In this document: positions 59,616 through 64,000 of the stretch, piece after piece
Numbering within the stretch: the stretch's first letter is position 1
Layout: each line of letters opens with the position of its first letter
NCBI RefSeq assembly: GCF_020921035.1
Contig: NC_063157.1
Location: 8,468,001 to 8,532,000 of the forward strand
DNA: 64,000 nt
Reading direction: 5' to 3'
Source: Rhodamnia argentea
Taxonomy: Eukaryota > Streptophyta > Magnoliopsida > Myrtales > Myrtaceae
Notes under the pieces: generated by a model
The model's database searches: none
Told to the model about the DNA's origin: nothing
What the model saw: only the letters and a program-made list of their open reading frames with translations
Translations under genes and position numbers: made by a program

Positions 59616-60714
59616 CAAATTATGATGAGTTTATTTTATCTATAAAATATGTTATTGGTTATTTAATTTTCAAAGATTCTTCTTGAACTAGCAATAAAAT
59701 GAATTTATATTACTTCAATTCTTTTTGTTCGTTCTATTTGTAAAATTTATTAAAGAAATAATTTTTGTCCAAATATTTTTGTTCTTGTCAATTACAATTT
59801 AAATGTAATGAGGAAACAATTCCACGCTTCAAATTGCAATCTTATCTTCTTAACATTCAAATTTTAATTCAATTTAGTTGTAATTAAATGGATTTATGCG
59901 ACGTTACTTTACTAATTATATTCTCCATAAGATATATAAAATATTTCTACTATAGAACCCTTTAGACATTAAATTTATGGATCAACAAATGAATTAAAGA
60001 AAACATAGTGGTTGAGATTGCATGCAACTTACGTTTTTAAGTTTCAATTATTTACGATAAAGTAATTGTGAAATAATAACGATTGTATTTTTTTCCAAAA
60101 TTCTGAGAGAGAAGTGAAAGTGACTAGTATGACAAGGGGGACCGACCAATTTTAAGAATACTGAATTCTATAATTGATGTCTGCGGAATGACGTGTACAT
60201 TTAAAGTGAGTCGTGAATTGCAAATTGGGTGCAAATGGAAATCCCCGTAGATGGCCGGCGGACTTCTAAAAAGGCAAGTGTGTGTGTGTGTGTAAGAGAA
60301 TCTATCTATCAATGTAAGATGACTTTCAAAGGTTTCAGCCTTTTTACATTAACAAGAGTGAAATAGGGTATGCCGTCAGAATTTTTACGATCACAAAGTA
60401 AACACTAAACCAACTCTAATTGTAGTTTACCCATATTGTCGAATTATGAAAAGTAAATGAACAGCTGATTACATTTGATTACATTATTTCGCATATTAGA
60501 AAGAAATAGAATAATTCTTTGCTTCTGGACATCATTGATCACCTTCCACACAGTCCATAGACAAAAGCACGAAGAAGAACACGAGCATTGCTTCGAATCG
60601 AAGAAACATAATAGGTCACTGATATTCTTTGCCTTAGTTCATACTCCTCAGGGTGCTTCTTAATGAGACTTTTCATCATACCTTCCCTTTTTTTTTCCTT
60701 GGCTCAACCTTTTC
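59616..60714. other. Intergenic, AT-rich
   Basis: A (GT)n run lies at about 60,278-60,293. No gene or element ends recognised. The last part should be the former 5' region of the NBS-LRR pseudogene. Confidence 0.45.
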
Positions 60715-61548
60715 TTGGATGGCATTGTCGAAAGGACAGATTTTTCTCGGCTCGACCCCGACGATGTGAAGGCAACGGTGGAACGTGAAGAAGAAGAAGA
60801 AGGAGGTGCACAGCGCCCGAATCAAGTGGCGAACTGGTTAGGCAAGGTGCAAGAATTTGCCGGCAGAGTAGATCAACTGCTTCGGGAAGCCGAGGAACGT
60901 GACCAAATTAAATATCTCAGATTCTCGAGCTGTACATTGGGGAAAAAGTTCTCAATGAAGTGAGACAGCTCCAACATGAGAAAGGAGAATTCGGAGATTT
61001 CACGTCACCACTGCCTCCCCCTCAAGTGCTCAAGACGCCTATGGACAAGACCGTGGGGCTTGATGTTTCCCTCAATAAAGTGTGGAAATGGCTCGTGGAC
61101 AAAAACCAAATAGGATCGATTGGGTTGTACGGAAAGGGGCGGTGTGGGAAAGACCACCCTCATGAAAAGGATCAACGAGAAGCTTTTGCACGCAAATCAT
61201 GGATTTGGTATCGTTATTTTGGTGGTGGTGTCCAGACAAGTGAATGAAGATAGCATTCGAGCTGCCATAAGGAAAAGGCTACACATTCAACATGAGAGCA
61301 GGGATTGATGGTCCTGGGATGAGAGGGTCCATCATCTGTGCGATGCTTTGACCCGGAAGAAGTTTGTGTTATTGGTTGATGATGTATGGCGGAGGCTGGA
61401 CCTTTCGAACATCGGAGTTCCTCATCATGGTCTCGATAACGGATCCAAAGTAGTGTTCACAACTCGGTTGAAGCATGTATGCGACCAAATGGAAGCTGGC
61501 AAATCCTTGGAAGTACAGTGCTTGACGCCCCGAATAAGCTATGAAATT
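60715..61548 (+). pseudogene. CC-NBS-LRR (RPS5-like) resistance gene, truncated and frameshifted
   Basis: The coiled-coil end reads EEEEGGAQRPNQVANWLGKV and AGRVDQLLREAEE. The linker has KTPMDKTVGLDVSLNKVWKW. The P-loop GGVGKTTLMKRI is visible in another frame, followed by kinase-2 (KKFVLLVDDVW) and RNBS-B (GSKVVFTTR). These belong to plant intracellular immune receptors that hydrolyse or exchange nucleotide on effector sensing. Three lesions break it: a frame change near 60,950 (GKK/VLNEV), one extra G inside the P-loop near 61,140, and an in-frame TGA at 61,306-61,308. A further slip lies near 61,530. The GLPL, MHD and LRR parts are absent, because a copia element starts at 61,549. They may persist to the right of the window. 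Confidence 0.85.
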
Positions 61549-61822
61549 TGTTAGGAATATGCTTCAGGACTGAAACATGTCCACGTACAGCTTATGTTTT
61601 AGTCATTTCAGTTTGTTAAATGGTTGTCCTAGTCTTTAGGAAGCAGTTAAGTTTTTAGTGCTGTTGATTGTGGCTTATTTGTAGGGCCATGTTGTTAGTG
61701 GTTGGTTATTGTTCTTTCCTTTAAATTGTAATGTTTGCTGAAGTTATGAAGAAAAGTTTTCTTCCCTTCCATACGCTTTTCTCAAGCCTGTGGTCTTTCC
61801 CCTCTTGACTAAAAAACCAACA
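61549..61822 (+). repeat. 5' LTR of copia element
   Basis: This 274-bp block begins TGTTAGGAATATGC and ends AAAAAACCAACA, the TG...CA ends required of an LTR. It abuts an interrupted gene on the left and a primer-binding site two bases to the right. Confidence 0.8.
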
Positions 61823-61824
61823 AT

Positions 61825-61836
61825 TGGTATCAGAGC
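61825..61836 (+). other. Primer-binding site (initiator tRNA-Met)
   Basis: TGGTATCAGAGC is the standard copia primer-binding sequence, complementary to the 3' end of initiator methionine tRNA. It lies just after the LTR end. Confidence 0.9.
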
Positions 61837-61872
61837 TTTCTTCTTAAGGGACCTGTGTGAGTCTGACAAGCC

Positions 61873-64000
61873 ATGGATGCCGAAGCTGGTCTCTCTTCAA
61901 TTGCTCCACCAGTGTTCGATGGAGATAACTACCAGATATGGGCAGTACGCATGGAGACATACTTGGATGCTTTGGATCTTTGGGAAGCAGTGGAAGAAGA
62001 TTATGAAATCCCTACACTTCCTGCCAATCCAACCATGGCTCAGATCAAAGCTCATAAGGAGAAGAAGACAAAGAAGTCAAAGGCCAAAGCTTGCTTGTTT
62101 GCTGCAGTTTCAGCCACCATTTTTTCTCGAATTATGTCTCTCAAGACGGCAAAGGAGATATGGGATTTTCTCAAGTCTGAGTATGAAGGAGATGAGAGAA
62201 TTCGTGGGATGCAGGTGTTGAATCTAATCCGTGATTTTGAGATGCAGAAAATGAAGGAAACTGAGACCATAAAGGAGTATGCTGACAGACTTCTCGGGAT
62301 AGCCAATCGAGTTCGGTTGCTGGGTTCTTCATTGACAGACTCAAGAATTGTTGAAAAAATTCTTGTGACACTGCCTGAAAGGTTTGAGGCTACAATAACC
62401 ACCTTCGAAAACACGAAAACCTTGTCCGCAATCACACTGGCAGAACTCTTAAGTGCCCTGCAAGCACAAGAGCAAAGACGTGTAATGAGGCAAGAGGGAG
62501 TTGTTGAAGGAGCCTTATTAGCCAAGCATCAAGGTGATGGCAAATTTAGATGGCAAAAAAGCAAGAAGACTCAAGCAATAGGCGAAGGTTCAACATCGGG
62601 CAGCAAAAGCAAGGCCGGAGATAAGAAAGCTGGAGTGAAAGGGAACTATCCTCCCTGTCAACATTGCGGAAAAAAAGGTCATCCACCTTTCAAATGTTGG
62701 AGAAGACCTGATGCAAAATGCAGAAAATGCAATCAAACAGGACATGAAGCCATCATATGCAAAAACAAAAATCCACAGCAAGGAGAAGAGGCTAAACTTG
62801 TTGATCAAGAGGAGGAGGATCAACTTTTTGTAGCCACGTGTTTTGCAGGCAGTGAAGCAAGTGAGAGCTGGCTGATTGACAGTGGTTGCACCAATCATAT
62901 GACCAATGATAAGGAGCTTTTCAGTGATTTGAGGCCTACCACTATCACCAAAGTGAGAATTGGAAATGGCGACTATATTTCAGTTAAAGGCAAGGGAACA
63001 GTTGCAATAACTTGTTGTTCAGGTACAAAGTTCATTCCTGATGTTCTTTTTGTTCCTGAAATTCAACAAAACTTGTTGAGTGTTGGTCAGTTAATTGGAA
63101 AAGGGTTTAAAGTTGTCTTTGAAGACAATTTTTGCCTAATTAGAGATGCAGCCAACCAAGAAATCTTTAAAGTAAGAATGAAAGGCAAAAGTTTTGCTCT
63201 AAATCCATTGGAGGAGGAGCAGGCAGCCTTCTCAATTAAGGAGAATGTCACTGAGATTTGGCACAAGAGACTCGGCCATTACCACCACCACGGGTTGCTG
63301 CAAATGAAATCCAAGACAATGGCAGAAGGTCTTCCGGAATTTGAAAATCAGATTTCAAGCTGCAAGGCATGTCAATTCGGCAAGCTCAATAGAAAACCAT
63401 TCTCAAAGTCAACTGGTAGAGCTTCAAGAAAGCTGCAACTGATCCACACGGATGTCTCAGGCCCTCAAAGAACACCTTCTCTAAAGGGTAGTCTCTATTA
63501 TATTGCCTTTATTGATGATTTCACCAGAATGTGTTGGATTTTTTTCTTGAAGTTCAAATCAGAAGTGGCTCAAGTTTTTTGGAAGTTCAAGGCAAGAGTA
63601 GAGAATGAGAGTGGCTGCAAAATTCAGATTGTTAGATCTGACAATGGGAAGGAGTACACTTCTGTACAATTCAACAAGTTTTGTGAAGATGCAGGCATTG
63701 AGCATCAGCTTACAGCCCCTTACACTCCTCAGCAAAATGGAGTTAGTGAGAGGAGAAATAGGTACATCATGGAAATGTCAAGATGCATGCTGCACGAGAA
63801 GAATTGCCAAAGAAGTTTTGGGCAGAGGCAGCAAGTACGGCTGTGTTTCTTCAAAATAGACTTCCCACAAAGGCAATGAAAGATCAGACACCATATGAGG
63901 CATGGTATGGTTACAAACCATCTCTGAAATATCTTAAAGTTTTTGGTTGCTTGTGCTTCACTCATATTCCACAGAGTAAGCGTGACAAGCTAGATAGAAG
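61873..64000 (+). pseudogene. Copia gag-pol polyprotein (partial, one frameshift)
   Basis: The frame starts 37 bp after the primer site with MDAEAGLSSIAPPVFDGDNY, a typical copia gag. Gag covers about residues 1-250. Two CCHC knuckles follow (CQHCGKKGHPPFKC from residue 262, then CRKCNQTGHEAIIC). The aspartic protease has WLIDSGCTNHMT with catalytic Asp336. The integrase has a zinc-binding HHCC region and the catalytic Asp527, Asp590, Glu626 (D,D35E spacing). A single-base loss near 63,803-63,806 shifts the frame, so the open frame ends at 63,879, while coding similarity continues in another frame to the window edge. Everything before the slip is intact, so the insertion looks fairly young. 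The element is an intracellular retrotransposon of the plant. Confidence 0.88.

Larger units (their letters stand above)
61549..64000 (+). mobile_element. Ty1/copia LTR retrotransposon, 5' part
   Basis: The 5' LTR (61,549-61,822) is followed by a tRNA-Met-type primer-binding site and then one gag-pol frame from 61,873. The order gag, protease, integrase identifies the copia superfamily. Reverse transcriptase and the 3' LTR would lie beyond the right edge. It is inserted in the sense direction into an NBS-LRR pseudogene. Possible target duplication bases on the left are AAATT (61,544-61,548). Confidence 0.88.

Noticed and set aside
1-64000. CRISPR array or bacterial operon
   Set aside because: The window has plant introns and plastid-targeted genes. 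The repeats lack the regular repeat-spacer layout of a CRISPR array.

Overview
The window reads as nuclear DNA of a woody core eudicot. Its genes have plant introns, plastid-targeted proteins and plant-specific families, and they are separated by long AT-rich stretches full of small non-autonomous transposons. I suspect Myrtales/Myrtaceae from the style of these elements, but that is an impression, not a demonstrated assignment.

Layout: 1-1.43 kb is the 3' part of a laccase gene that runs off the left edge. 1.4-17.9 kb is gene-poor and holds several terminal-inverted-repeat (TIR) elements with GC-rich cores, a TIR element carrying a captured CONSTANS-like CCT fragment (10.37-11.50 kb), a tRNA-derived SINE with a 10-bp target duplication, and a solo-LTR-like block with a ~46-nt internal periodicity. 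18.9-20.1 kb is a two-exon DIVARICATA-type MYB gene (+). 24.35-27.33 kb is a three-exon membrane-anchored acidic protein of a plant-specific family (-). 31.0-31.8 kb encodes plastid ribosomal protein L4 (-). 32-37 kb is again TIR elements. 37.5-38.2 kb is a Josephin-like deubiquitinase gene (+). 41.2-42.2 kb is a serine/proline-rich protein gene (+), and 43.47-43.74 kb encodes the thylakoid phosphoprotein TSP9 (-). 49.64-51.40 kb is a CYP86A fatty-acid omega-hydroxylase gene (+). 52.22-56.51 kb is a ten-exon PHT4;1/ANTR1 thylakoid phosphate transporter gene (-). 57.1-57.6 kb is a decayed hAT transposase 3' end. 60.7-61.55 kb is a broken CC-NBS-LRR (RPS5-like) pseudogene, interrupted at 61,549 by a Ty1/copia retrotransposon (LTR, PBS, gag-protease-integrase) that continues past the right edge.

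The genes do not form a pathway. Three of them (plastid L4, PHT4;1, TSP9) serve the chloroplast. From memory of Arabidopsis loci, the 24-56 kb gene set (At2g29620-type protein, L4, JOSL, PHT4;1) matches neighbouring genes on Arabidopsis chromosomes 1 and 2, which suggests an old conserved gene block inflated here by transposons. The most unusual material is transposon-related: the gene-fragment-carrying TIR element and the recurrent TIR / oligo-T / GC-core / oligo-A / TIR design seen in several element families.
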